Shown piece by piece: positions 6,186 to 13,722 of a stretch of DNA of 16,723 nucleotides. The DNA is from an uncultured Aggregatibacter sp. (GTDB lineage: Bacteria > Pseudomonadota > Gammaproteobacteria > Enterobacterales > Pasteurellaceae). The notes under the pieces were generated by a model. That model ran no database searches, was not told the origin of the DNA, and was given only the letters and a program-made list of their open reading frames with translations. Every line of letters starts with the position of its first letter. Positions within the stretch are counted from its first letter, which is position 1. The position numbers and the translations under genes were made by a program. The stretch is from contig NZ_CABFLM010000068.1 of assembly GCF_901873365.1 (NCBI RefSeq), forward strand, positions 1-16,723, given 5' to 3'.

Positions 6186-7622
6186 ATGATGAAATTACCC
6201 TTATCTTTTGGAATTGCGATTGGCGTATTCGTGTCTGCTTCAGCAGCGGCAGAAATTGCTGCACCAAAGAATGCATCGCCTGAAGAACATTTAAAGCTGG
6301 CGAGCCCTCAATTGCCTCAAAATGACGTTGTAGAGACCTCCACTTCAAAAGAACATACCCTATCTATTACAAAAGAAGAACTTGCCAAACGACCGGATTT
6401 GATTATCCGTGGCCTGATTCCGGCATTGCTACAAAGCCATGCGGAGGCAGTGGCATTGTTGTTACCCTTATATAAAAATTTGCCACAACAAGATCCTTTT
6501 TTGGTGGCTTGGGGCGAGGCTATGATGGCAACGCATCAAGGGAATTATGCCTCAGCGGTGCAGCAATATCGTGAATTATTTGCAAAACATCCTGAAGTTT
6601 TACCATTGCGTTATCAATTAGCCCATGCGTTATTTTTGAATAACGATAATGAAGCGGCGAAAGATCAATTCCAAAAACTTCGTGCAGAAGTGAATGATGC
6701 CTCATCGCAGCAAATGATCGATCAGTATTTAACCGCAATTAACCAACGAGATCAGTGGAAAATCAGCGGTGGTATCAGTTTTTTAAACGAATCCAATATT
6801 AATAATGCGCCAAAAGCCGGCACCCGTATTGGTGCGTGGAAAGCTTGGGAGCGAGAACAGGCGCATGGGCTGTCTTATTATGTTGGTGCCGAAAAAAAAT
6901 GGTCGTTGCCTCATCAGTTTTTTGCAAAACTGGTGTTAGATGGACAAGGCAAATATTATTGGGATAACAAAAAATATAACGAATTTAATGCTCGAATCGG
7001 TGCAGGTCTGGGTTATCAAACGGCAAATACTGAACTTGCCTTAGTGCCTTTCACAGAACGTCGTTGGTATTCCGGTGGATCGTCCGGCAGTGATGCCATG
7101 AAACAATATTCGAAAAATTCCGGTGTGCGTGTTGATGTGACGCATTGGCTCAATAAATCATGGCAAATTTCGACCGCACTTGAATATGGTGAGCAGCGTT
7201 ATGTCACGCGTAAACATTTAAATGGCAATAATTATTTGTGGTCGAATACGCTCTTATTTTTGCCTTACAGCGGACAATATTGGTATATCGGTGCGGATTA
7301 TAATCGCGAAAATACGCGCGATCTTGATAACGCCTATCAGCGTAAAAACGTGCGTTTAGGTTGGGTGCAAGAATGGCCGTTGGGCATTTCCAGTCGTCTT
7401 TCTATTGCCTATGCAAGACGGGCGTATAAAGGGGAAGATTTACTTGGCATTCGTCAAAAAAACAAGGAATATCAAACCAACGTCACTTTATGGCATCGTA
7501 ACGTGTATTTCTGGGGCATTACGCCGAAAATTACCTGGTCGTACCAAAAAAATGACAGCAATCATCCGTTTTATCGCTATGATAAAAATCGGATTTATTT
7601 AGAAATGAGTAAAACGTTTTAA
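6186..7622 (+). CDS. Surface lipoprotein assembly modifier, Slam (type XI secretion outer-membrane protein)
   Basis: Slam proteins sit in the outer membrane and move specific lipoproteins to the cell surface. The 478-residue product has a signal peptide (about 1-22), a helical TPR-like periplasmic domain (about 65-185), and a DUF560-type beta-barrel from about residue 191 to the terminal Phe. Barrel hallmarks include ISFLNESNINNAP, LGWVQEWPLGISSRLS, GIRQKNKEYQTNVTLWHR, and the end NRIYLEMSKTF. The two likely substrates lie immediately upstream. An in-frame TAA at 6177 restricts the start to ATG 6186 or 6189. There is no convincing ribosome binding site, so translation may be weak. The gene holds one uptake signal (7173-7181). 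Only 23 bp separate it from yhdT. Confidence 0.93.
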   Translation: MMKLPLSFGIAIGVFVSASAAAEIAAPKNASPEEHLKLASPQLPQNDVVETSTSKEHTLSITKEELAKRPDLIIRGLIPALLQSHAEAVALLLPLYKNLPQQDPFLVAWGEAMMATHQGNYASAVQQYRELFAKHPEVLPLRYQLAHALFLNNDNEAAKDQFQKLRAEVNDASSQQMIDQYLTAINQRDQWKISGGISFLNESNINNAPKAGTRIGAWKAWEREQAHGLSYYVGAEKKWSLPHQFFAKLVLDGQGKYYWDNKKYNEFNARIGAGLGYQTANTELALVPFTERRWYSGGSSGSDAMKQYSKNSGVRVDVTHWLNKSWQISTALEYGEQRYVTRKHLNGNNYLWSNTLLFLPYSGQYWYIGADYNRENTRDLDNAYQRKNVRLGWVQEWPLGISSRLSIAYARRAYKGEDLLGIRQKNKEYQTNVTLWHRNVYFWGITPKITWSYQKNDSNHPFYRYDKNRIYLEMSKTF

Positions 7623-7645
7623 TCATGGATTGAGGCAACTGTATC

Positions 7646-7918
7646 ATGACGTTACAACAACGCTATCAACAAGCAACGAAAGAAGCCCGCTGGGCATTAG
7701 GTTTAACACTGTTTTATGTGATTGGTTGGTGCTTATGTGCTTATTTACCCAAAGAGACCCACGGGCCTATCGGCTTTCCGCTGTGGTTTGAATTAGCCTG
7801 TATTTACCTGCCGATTTTGTTTATTGTGGTGGCGTATTGGCTAATTAAAATTGTGTTTCAAGATATTCCGCTGGATGTGGAAGAGAAAAAACAACATTCG
7901 ACAACGGAGCGTCACTAA
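7646..7918 (+). CDS. yhdT: YhdT family inner-membrane protein (DUF997)
   Basis: A 90-residue protein with two predicted membrane helices (about 17-34 and 48-70) and a cytoplasmic charged tail. The segment GFPLWFELACIYLPILF and the following VFQDIPLD are typical of YhdT. Its function is not known. The stop codon overlaps the panF ATG by one base, an arrangement that implies translational coupling, and in E. coli yhdT likewise precedes panF and prmA. A GAGG lies upstream of the ATG. In E. coli the gene before yhdT is accC, whereas here it is slam. Confidence 0.9.
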   Translation: MTLQQRYQQATKEARWALGLTLFYVIGWCLCAYLPKETHGPIGFPLWFELACIYLPILFIVVAYWLIKIVFQDIPLDVEEKKQHSTTERH

Positions 7919-9351
7919 TGAACCTAGGGATTATTTTTCCTCTCGTCATCTATTTAGCCTTTGTCTTCGGCGCGGCGATTTATGCTTATGTTAAACGCCA
8001 AAAAGGCGGGGATTTTCTTTCCGAATACTATGTCGGTAACCGTTCTATGACGGGTTTCGTGCTCGCCATGACGACTGCCTCCACCTATGCCAGTGCCAGT
8101 TCCTTTATTGGCGGTCCCGGTGCGGCGTATAAATACGGCTTAGGTTGGGTCTTGCTTGCCATGATCCAAGTGCCTGCGGTGTGGTTGGCTCTCGGTGCGT
8201 TAGGGAAAAAATTTGCTTTGCTTTCCCGCGAAACCAATGCCTTGACGATCAATGATTTATTACTTTATCGCTATAAAAACAAATATTTAGTGTGGATTGC
8301 CTGTGTTGCGTTGTTGATCGCGTTCTTTGCGGCGATGACCGTGCAATTTATCGGTGGCGCCCGTTTGTTGGAAACCACCATCGGCATTCCTTACACTCAA
8401 GCCTTGTTAATCTTCGCTTTAACCGTGGGGATTTATACCTTCATCGGTGGTTTCCGCGCCGTGGTGTTGACGGACACGATCCAAGGTACCGTGATGATTC
8501 TCGGCACGATTGTACTCTTGGTCGGTGTTATTTATCAGGTCGGTGGCGTGGAAAGTGCGGTCAAAAAATTAACTGAAATTGATCCAAGCCTCGTCAGTCC
8601 GTACGGACCGAATGAGATGTTGGATTTCCAATTTATGGCGTCCTTCTGGATTTTGGTTTGTTTCGGTGTAGTTGGCTTACCGCACACGGCTGTACGTTGC
8701 ATGGCGTTTAAAGACAGCAAAGCCCTGCACAACGGCATGCTGATTGGCACGATCGTGTTGACGATTATCATGTTGGGTATGCACTTGGCGGGCGCATTGG
8801 GGCGCGCCATCGTGCCGGATTTAACGGTATCGGACAAGGTGATTCCAAGCCTGATGTTGCAAGTGTTGCCACCGATTGTGGCGGGGATTTTCCTTGCGGC
8901 ACCAATGTCGGCGATTATGTCCACGGTGGATGCACAGCTGATTCAATCGTCTTCTATTTTTGTGAAAGACCTGTATTTAGCAGCAAAACCACAGGCAGTG
9001 CAAAATCAAAAACGGATTGGTCGAATCTCTTCAGTAATTACATTAATTTTGACCGTACTTTTAATTTTCGCTTCTCTCAATCCGCCGGATATGATCATTT
9101 GGCTGAACCTATTTGCCTTTGGTGGACTTGAAGCCGCATTTTTGTGGGTCATCGTTCTCGGACTTTACTGGGATAAAGCTAATGCTTATGGTGCGATAAG
9201 TTCTATGTTGGTCGGTTTAATCTCCTTTATTTTGCTCACCCAATTTGGCATTAAACTCTTAGGCTTCAACCCGATTGCACCGGCCTTAGTCTTTGGCTTG
9301 ATCGCATTTTTAGTGGGGAATAAAATCGGCGAGAAGCGCCATTCATCATAA
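7918..9351 (+). CDS. panF: Sodium/pantothenate symporter
   Basis: PanF imports pantothenate, the coenzyme A precursor, with sodium across the inner membrane. The 477 residues are close to the E. coli protein (483), with about a dozen hydrophobic helices of the solute:sodium symporter family. Recognisable segments are YYVGNRSMTGFVLAMTTAST near the N-terminus, GGARLLETTIGIPY, and AAPMSAIMSTVDAQLIQSSS in the latter half. It overlaps yhdT by one base and is followed 17 bp later by prmA, giving a yhdT-panF-prmA operon. One uptake signal lies within it (8553-8561). Confidence 0.96.
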   Translation: MNLGIIFPLVIYLAFVFGAAIYAYVKRQKGGDFLSEYYVGNRSMTGFVLAMTTASTYASASSFIGGPGAAYKYGLGWVLLAMIQVPAVWLALGALGKKFALLSRETNALTINDLLLYRYKNKYLVWIACVALLIAFFAAMTVQFIGGARLLETTIGIPYTQALLIFALTVGIYTFIGGFRAVVLTDTIQGTVMILGTIVLLVGVIYQVGGVESAVKKLTEIDPSLVSPYGPNEMLDFQFMASFWILVCFGVVGLPHTAVRCMAFKDSKALHNGMLIGTIVLTIIMLGMHLAGALGRAIVPDLTVSDKVIPSLMLQVLPPIVAGIFLAAPMSAIMSTVDAQLIQSSSIFVKDLYLAAKPQAVQNQKRIGRISSVITLILTVLLIFASLNPPDMIIWLNLFAFGGLEAAFLWVIVLGLYWDKANAYGAISSMLVGLISFILLTQFGIKLLGFNPIAPALVFGLIAFLVGNKIGEKRHSS

Positions 9352-9368
9352 AATATATAGGAATAAAC

Positions 9369-10253
9369 ATGGCTTGGATTCAAATTCGCCTAAATAGCAC
9401 TAACGAAAAGGCAGAGCAAATCAGTGATTTTTTAGAAGAAATCGGATCGGTGTCGGTCACTTTTATGGACAGCCAAGATACGCCGATTTTTGAACCGTTA
9501 CCGGGAGAAACCCGCTTGTGGGGCAACACCGATGTAATTGCTTTGTTTGATGCAGAAACCGATATGAATATGGTGGTGGATGCACTTAAACAGGCGAACC
9601 ATTTAGAGGAACATACCGCCTATAAAATCGAACAAATCGAAGACAAAGACTGGGAGCGTGAGTGGATGGATAATTTCCATCCAATGCAATTTGGCAAGCG
9701 CTTGTGGATTTGCCCAAGCTGGCGCGACGTGCCGGATCCGAATGCCGTGAACGTGATGCTTGATCCGGGCTTGGCGTTTGGTACGGGGACGCACCCGACT
9801 ACCGCGCTTTGTTTGGAATGGCTTGATAGTTTAGATTTAAAAGATAAAACGGTGATCGACTTTGGTTGTGGCTCCGGCATCTTAGCCATTGCGGCATTGA
9901 AGCTAGGCGCAAAAAGTGCGGTCGGTATTGATATCGATCCACAAGCGATTTTAGCCAGCCGCAACAATGCGGAACAAAATGGTGTAGCGGATCGCTTGCA
10001 ACTGTTTTTATCCGATGAAAAACCGTCAGACTTGAAAGCCGATGTGGTGGTGGCGAATATTCTGGCGGGGCCGTTAAAGGAGCTTTACCCGGTGATTAGC
10101 CAATTAGTGAAGTCCAACGGAGATTTAGGCTTGTCGGGCATTTTAGCTACACAAGCACAATCCGTGTGCGATGCCTACGCCGAGCGTTTTGTGCTCGAGC
10201 CGGTGGCAGAGCGCGAAGAGTGGTGTCGAATTACCGGTAAGTTAAAGGCATAA
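9369..10253 (+). CDS. prmA: Ribosomal protein L11 methyltransferase
   Basis: PrmA uses S-adenosylmethionine to methylate several amino groups of ribosomal protein L11. The 294 residues match E. coli (293). The N-terminal substrate-recognition domain runs to about residue 90. The SAM-binding glycine-rich loop VIDFGCGSG is at 162-170, the acidic GIDID at 186-190, and VVANILAGPL follows near 232. The family segment LDPGLAFGTGTHPTT is at 131-145. The ATG has TAGGA upstream. It is the last gene of the yhdT-panF-prmA run, ending just before a bidirectional terminator. It contains an uptake signal at 9914-9922. Confidence 0.97.
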   Translation: MAWIQIRLNSTNEKAEQISDFLEEIGSVSVTFMDSQDTPIFEPLPGETRLWGNTDVIALFDAETDMNMVVDALKQANHLEEHTAYKIEQIEDKDWEREWMDNFHPMQFGKRLWICPSWRDVPDPNAVNVMLDPGLAFGTGTHPTTALCLEWLDSLDLKDKTVIDFGCGSGILAIAALKLGAKSAVGIDIDPQAILASRNNAEQNGVADRLQLFLSDEKPSDLKADVVVANILAGPLKELYPVISQLVKSNGDLGLSGILATQAQSVCDAYAERFVLEPVAEREEWCRITGKLKA

Positions 10254-10282
10254 CGCGCAATAAACCTCAAAGTATGATAGAA

Positions 10283-10321
10283 AAGTGCGGTGGAAAAATA
10301 TCACGTTTTTTCACCGCACTT
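10283..10321. terminator. Bidirectional terminator made of two inverted uptake signals
   Basis: AAGTGCGGTG at 10283-10292 pairs with CACCGCACTT at 10312-10321. The stem extends inward through an A-run and T-run to about 16 bp, with one G-U pair and a 7-base loop. GGTTTTTG follows on the right. It lies between the convergent prmA and cpdA genes and can serve both. Paired uptake signals acting as terminators are well known in Pasteurellaceae. Confidence 0.85.
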
Positions 10322-10334
10322 GGTTTTTGAGAGG

Positions 10335-11159
10335 CTAGTAGCCGCTTTCTTGAAAATTCGGTAAGAATGAGGCCTGCTGAATCCGTTTGACGCGGGTCTC
10401 TATATGCCCGTCTGCATAGAGTTCGATTTCACGCCAACCCGGTTGAAGCGTATCGAGTGTGAACGTGTTGCAATCCGGTTTAAATTGAATGCAGGTGGAA
10501 GGGGTAGCCATGACGTGATAACCATGCCATGTGCTATCGACTTGCTGGTGAATATGACCATACAAGATGGCTTTGACTCGCGGAAATTGCGCTAAGATAC
10601 CGGCCAATTCGTGCGGGTTACGCAAGTTATGTTGATCAAGCCAGCGCGATCCCGTTGACAATAGATGGTGATGCAATACCACGAGGGTATAACGCTGCGG
10701 ATATGCCGCTAATTTTGCCTGTAGCCAAGAGAGTTCTTCCGCTTCAAGTTGCCCATGAGGCACGCCCTGTACTTGGCTATCAAGCAGTAAAATCTGCCAG
10801 TGTTCTCCGAGCAAAATATGTTTTCCGGCATTGACGTTGCCTTGGGTGAGATGCTCAACCATTTTAGGCTGAAAGTCATGATTTCCCGGAATCCAAAACA
10901 CCATTTTTTCTAATGATTTCACATTTTCGCAAAAGCGCAAATAGCCATTATCACTACTATCCTGTACTAAATCTCCGGTGGCCAAGACAAGATCATAAGC
11001 ATAGTGTTGCTGTTGAATTTCCGTGAGTACTTGAGAAAAACTGGCTTGTGTGTTGATTCCTAATAATTCGCTATTAGGATCATTAAAAAGATGCGGATCC
11101 GTTACTTGAACGATGCGGAACACCTCTTGCGGGGTGTGATATTGATAGGTATTTAACAA
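10335..11159 (-). CDS. cpdA: 3',5'-cyclic-AMP phosphodiesterase
   Basis: CpdA hydrolyses cAMP to AMP in the cytoplasm and so tunes CRP-dependent regulation, which in this family includes competence and sugar use. The 274-residue product carries all metallophosphoesterase motifs: D21-x-H23, GD at 62-63, GNHD at 92-95, a histidine triplet at 163-165, and GHIH at 201-204. The start is TTG at 11159. It is supported by a strong GAGGAG (11166-11171 on the other strand) 6 bp upstream, and the next in-frame Met is far inside the conserved domain. It lies downstream of nudF on the same strand, as in E. coli, where yqiB sits between them. Confidence 0.94.
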   Translation of the reverse strand: MLNTYQYHTPQEVFRIVQVTDPHLFNDPNSELLGINTQASFSQVLTEIQQQHYAYDLVLATGDLVQDSSDNGYLRFCENVKSLEKMVFWIPGNHDFQPKMVEHLTQGNVNAGKHILLGEHWQILLLDSQVQGVPHGQLEAEELSWLQAKLAAYPQRYTLVVLHHHLLSTGSRWLDQHNLRNPHELAGILAQFPRVKAILYGHIHQQVDSTWHGYHVMATPSTCIQFKPDCNTFTLDTLQPGWREIELYADGHIETRVKRIQQASFLPNFQESGY

Positions 11160-11202
11160 CCTAAGCTCCTCATATTAACCGATTTTAAATGCCCTCTGTC
11201 GT

Positions 11203-11841
11203 CTAATCGTGCGAGGATGACAGCCATTGCATTTTTAATTTAGGGTAATTTAACGCCAGCCATTGAAGTCCCATGACGGCAATGCCATTATCAATTTTGC
11301 CTTCGCAAAGCCATTGATAGGCGGTTTCTCGGCTGACAACATGAACCCGAATATCTTCATTTTCTTCCGCCAAACCATGCAAACCGCCAACTTGGGTGCT
11401 GTCCACTTTGCCGACAAATAAATGAATCCGTTCTAGTACGCCGCCCGGACTATCCCAAACGCTTAAGCAGTGTTGTAGATGAGTGATTTTTGCACCGGCT
11501 TCTTCTTCGCTTTCTCTTAATGCGACGGATTCCGGCGTTTCGCCTTCTTCTACCATGCCGGCAATCAATTCAAGTAACCATGGCGATTGTTTTAGTGTCG
11601 GATCGTAGGCACCGATACGCACTTGTTCTACCAAAACGACATTATCCAATACCGGATCGTAGGCAATGACGGCAGAAGCCGCGCCTTTGATTAACAATTC
11701 GCGCGTAACCACACCACTCCAGCCACCGGCAAAAAGTTTATGTTTAAATTTCATTTTATTTAGTTTAAAAAAACCGCGATAAACTGTTTCATCCTCTAAA
11801 ATCTCAATATCCTGTTGAGTAAATTGTTGAAACGGATACAT
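11203..11841 (-). CDS. nudF: ADP-ribose pyrophosphatase (Nudix hydrolase)
   Basis: NudF cleaves ADP-ribose to AMP and ribose 5-phosphate, removing a reactive sugar nucleotide. The 212 residues fit the family (E. coli 209). The Nudix box spans about 95-117: G95, E101, R109-E110, E113-E114 and G116 are all in register, although a Ser takes the usual hydrophobic position 111. The preceding PWLLELIAGM is typical of ADP-ribose enzymes. The ATG at 11841 has AGGGAG upstream. It forms a likely operon with cpdA, 43 bp further on. Confidence 0.95.
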   Translation of the reverse strand: MYPFQQFTQQDIEILEDETVYRGFFKLNKMKFKHKLFAGGWSGVVTRELLIKGAASAVIAYDPVLDNVVLVEQVRIGAYDPTLKQSPWLLELIAGMVEEGETPESVALRESEEEAGAKITHLQHCLSVWDSPGGVLERIHLFVGKVDSTQVGGLHGLAEENEDIRVHVVSRETAYQWLCEGKIDNGIAVMGLQWLALNYPKLKMQWLSSSHD

Positions 11842-12027
11842 CTTTCTCTCCCTAAATGTTCGCCGGCAGCTAGGATACTTTCATTCTTCCTAAAAAAAAA
11901 TGGAATTTTGGCTAAAATTTTCGGATCTTTGAAGTTGGTCACAAAACTGGGGAGGCGGAGAGCAACGAAAAAAAACGTGGTATGGCGTAATGAACATGTT
12001 GCTCTCCCAACGTAAAAATGGGTGAAA
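11842..12027. other. Gap between the binding-protein gene and nudF, with a long inverted repeat
   Basis: This 186-bp gap holds no supported gene. It has a perfect 10-bp inverted repeat, GGAGAGCAAC (11957-11966) and GTTGCTCTCC (11998-12007), around a 31-base loop. It also has an A8 run (11968-11975) inside the loop and an A9 run (11892-11900) nearer nudF. The position suits a 3' structure for the leftward binding-protein mRNA, but the stem has no U-tract on that strand, so it is not a standard terminator. Where the nudF promoter lies is unclear. Confidence 0.5.
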
Positions 12028-13083
12028 TTATTTTTCTTCTTGCGTGATTTTAACCCAACGTTCAATGAGGCGTTTGCTTTCTGCATCGGCACCAAAGCGG
12101 ATGAAGTCAATATCCAATAACTTCAGTTTTGTTGGATCGCTGGCTTTCGGGGACGCCTTAGCGTGAATGTTCGTTGGAATTTGATAAGAATCGGATTCGC
12201 GCCATGGAATTTCTTGTGCTTCCGCATCGAGGACGAAATCCACGAAGTGTTTGGCATTTTCGAGATTACGTGCACCCTTGATAATGCTGACCGCACCCAA
12301 TGTGTAACCCACGCCTTCACAAGGTAAAATGCCTTTTACCGGTGCGCCTTTGTCTTTTTCACGCACATAACTATGCATAAAGGAAACATCCACACTCACT
12401 TCACCGGTGGATAAATTACCGGTGGCTAAACCGCTCTTAGAATATTGTGCCACGTTTGCATTGAGTTTTTTCAAGTAATCAAAGGCTTTTTCTTCACCCC
12501 AAAGTTGCACTAATGTCGTCAGAAACGAATAGCCGGTGCCGGACACGCGAGGATCGGCATATTGAATTTGATTTTTGAATTCGGGCTTAAGTAAATCGGC
12601 GAAGCATTTCGGTTCCGGAATATTGAGCTGTTTTAATTTTTCCGTATTCACACCGATGGCAACTTCCATTAAATAGATAATTGACGTGTAATCGCCTCGT
12701 TCATCCATTAATTTTTTGAACTGTGGCATGATATCTTTTTGTAATGGCGAGCGATAAACTGCCAGCAAGCCTTGATCTGCGGCTTGTAAGTGCGGTTCAA
12801 AGGTGCCGCCAAACCACACATCTGCCTGTGGATTGTCTTTTTCCGCTTTGATTTTACCGAGTACGGTGCCGGTGCTATTGCGTACAAATTGGGTGTCAAC
12901 ATGATATTTTTCGGCAAAGCGCTTTGTGACTTTTTCACAGGTGACATTTTGCACGCTGCAATACACGGTGAGTTTGCCTTCCGCTTGGGCGTTTTGCGTA
13001 TAAAACAGCATTGGAAGCAAGCAAAGTGCGGTGGTTTTTAAGGTTGTTTTTAAAAGGGAATTATTTTTAGCAAGCTTGGTCAT
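12028..13083 (-). CDS. Periplasmic solute-binding protein, AfuA-like, under TPP riboswitch control
   Basis: A 351-residue type II periplasmic binding protein of an ABC importer. The signal peptide is about residues 1-34 (NAQA-EG). The mature protein starts KLTVYCS and resembles AfuA of Actinobacillus, a hexose-phosphate binder related to ferric-ion binders: ADVWFGGT at 87-94, YADPRVSGTGYSF at 175-187, LVQLWGEEKAFDYLKKLNANV, and LPCEGVGYTLGAVSIIKGARNL. Cysteines 42/49 and 160/255 could form disulfides. The ATG has AAGGAT 8 bp upstream. A complete TPP riboswitch precedes it, so thiamin or a thiamin phosphate is the likely ligand (inference). No permease or ATPase gene is adjacent: nudF follows and a tRNA gene precedes. 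An uptake signal lies within the signal-peptide region (13024-13032). Confidence 0.85.
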   Translation of the reverse strand: MTKLAKNNSLLKTTLKTTALCLLPMLFYTQNAQAEGKLTVYCSVQNVTCEKVTKRFAEKYHVDTQFVRNSTGTVLGKIKAEKDNPQADVWFGGTFEPHLQAADQGLLAVYRSPLQKDIMPQFKKLMDERGDYTSIIYLMEVAIGVNTEKLKQLNIPEPKCFADLLKPEFKNQIQYADPRVSGTGYSFLTTLVQLWGEEKAFDYLKKLNANVAQYSKSGLATGNLSTGEVSVDVSFMHSYVREKDKGAPVKGILPCEGVGYTLGAVSIIKGARNLENAKHFVDFVLDAEAQEIPWRESDSYQIPTNIHAKASPKASDPTKLKLLDIDFIRFGADAESKRLIERWVKITQEEK

Positions 13084-13178
13084 TGATCTAATCCTTGATG
13101 AGATTGAAAAACAAAACCAGCTAACAACTCAACGGGGGAAATCGGCTGAAAGACGCCATAGAAGCAGAGTGAAGTGCA

Positions 13179-13264
13179 TTAGTTTCCTACGTCAGTGCTA
13201 ACTGTATCAGGTTCACGGGTATTTCTCAGCTTCGTTATTTAAGAGAACGAAGCACCCCGACTAA
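13179..13264 (-). promoter_or_regulatory. TPP riboswitch (THI element)
   Basis: Read on the minus strand, all conserved TPP aptamer blocks appear in order. They are GGGGTGC (13252-13258), a P3 hairpin TTCGTT/AACGAA, CTGAGA (13224-13229), ACCCGTGAACCTGATA (13205-13220), and CGTAGG (13186-13191). The closing P1 helix is TTAGT with ACTAA at the ends. The aptamer ends about 95 nt before the ATG of the binding-protein gene. That span contains a weak CAGC/GCTG hairpin followed by a U-rich tract, so control by termination is possible. Control of translation cannot be excluded. In known systems TPP binding turns expression off. Confidence 0.95.
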
Positions 13265-13272
13265 CGGGCACT

Positions 13273-13301
13273 ACTATAAAATGTTACTTCGTGTTTGTAA
13301 A
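13273..13301 (-). promoter_or_regulatory. Sigma-70 promoter for the riboswitch transcript
   Basis: On the minus strand, TTTACA (13296-13301) and TATAGT (13273-13278) are separated by 17 bp. Transcription would begin just upstream of the TPP aptamer, so the binding-protein gene has its own thiamin-controlled transcription unit. Confidence 0.7.
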
Positions 13302-13482
13302 TGTTTTGTTATTTTTCATCTTGTTGTTTTTTCTGAATTTCCTTTTCTTTTGCTGGAGGCAGCCTATGTCTTAACAGACTGTCTCAACAGACCGCGATTC
13401 ATTAAAAAACGATAAATTCACAGAGACAATGTGTGAATTATGTACAATTTTAAGCCAGATGCGATTATTTTTAAATTTAAAC
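13302..13482. other. Intergenic stretch without a recognised gene
   Basis: Between the divergent riboswitch promoter and the tRNA promoter I see only AT-rich DNA with T-runs and no open frame of note. It contains no uptake signal and no clear hairpin. Confidence 0.5.
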
Positions 13483-13510
13483 TTGTAATTTATTTTGAAA
13501 TGAGTAGAAT
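13483..13510 (+). promoter_or_regulatory. Promoter of the initiator tRNA gene
   Basis: TTGTAA (13483-13488) and TAGAAT (13505-13510) are 16 bp apart. The -10 ends 13 bp before the mature tRNA 5' end. Confidence 0.55.
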
Positions 13511-13523
13511 AATCCACCTCAAT

Positions 13524-13600
<77 letters not shown>

Positions 13601-13628
13601 TTTTTCATGATGTAACTTCTTTTTAAGG

Positions 13629-13660
13629 CCTGTTTTGATGTTTTTCAAAACAGGTTTTTT
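13629..13660 (+). terminator. Rho-independent terminator after tRNA-fMet
   Basis: A perfect 10-bp stem, CCTGTTTTGA with TCAAAACAGG, with a 6-base loop, is followed directly by TTTTTT. Confidence 0.93.
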
Positions 13661-13722
13661 CTTTTCTCATTTTTATTGTGGCTGGCGTGAGTGAATAATC
13701 TTCTTACTCACGCCACGCGTTA

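Noticed and set aside
8535..8924. 129-residue minus-strand open frame inside panF
   Set aside because: It is a shadow frame of a well-supported symporter gene, with no ribosome binding site or recognisable domain.
12028..13083. Binding protein annotated as a ferric iron transporter component
   Set aside because: The AfuA resemblance alone would suggest iron or hexose phosphate, but the upstream TPP riboswitch makes a thiamin-type substrate more likely. No Fur site was seen.
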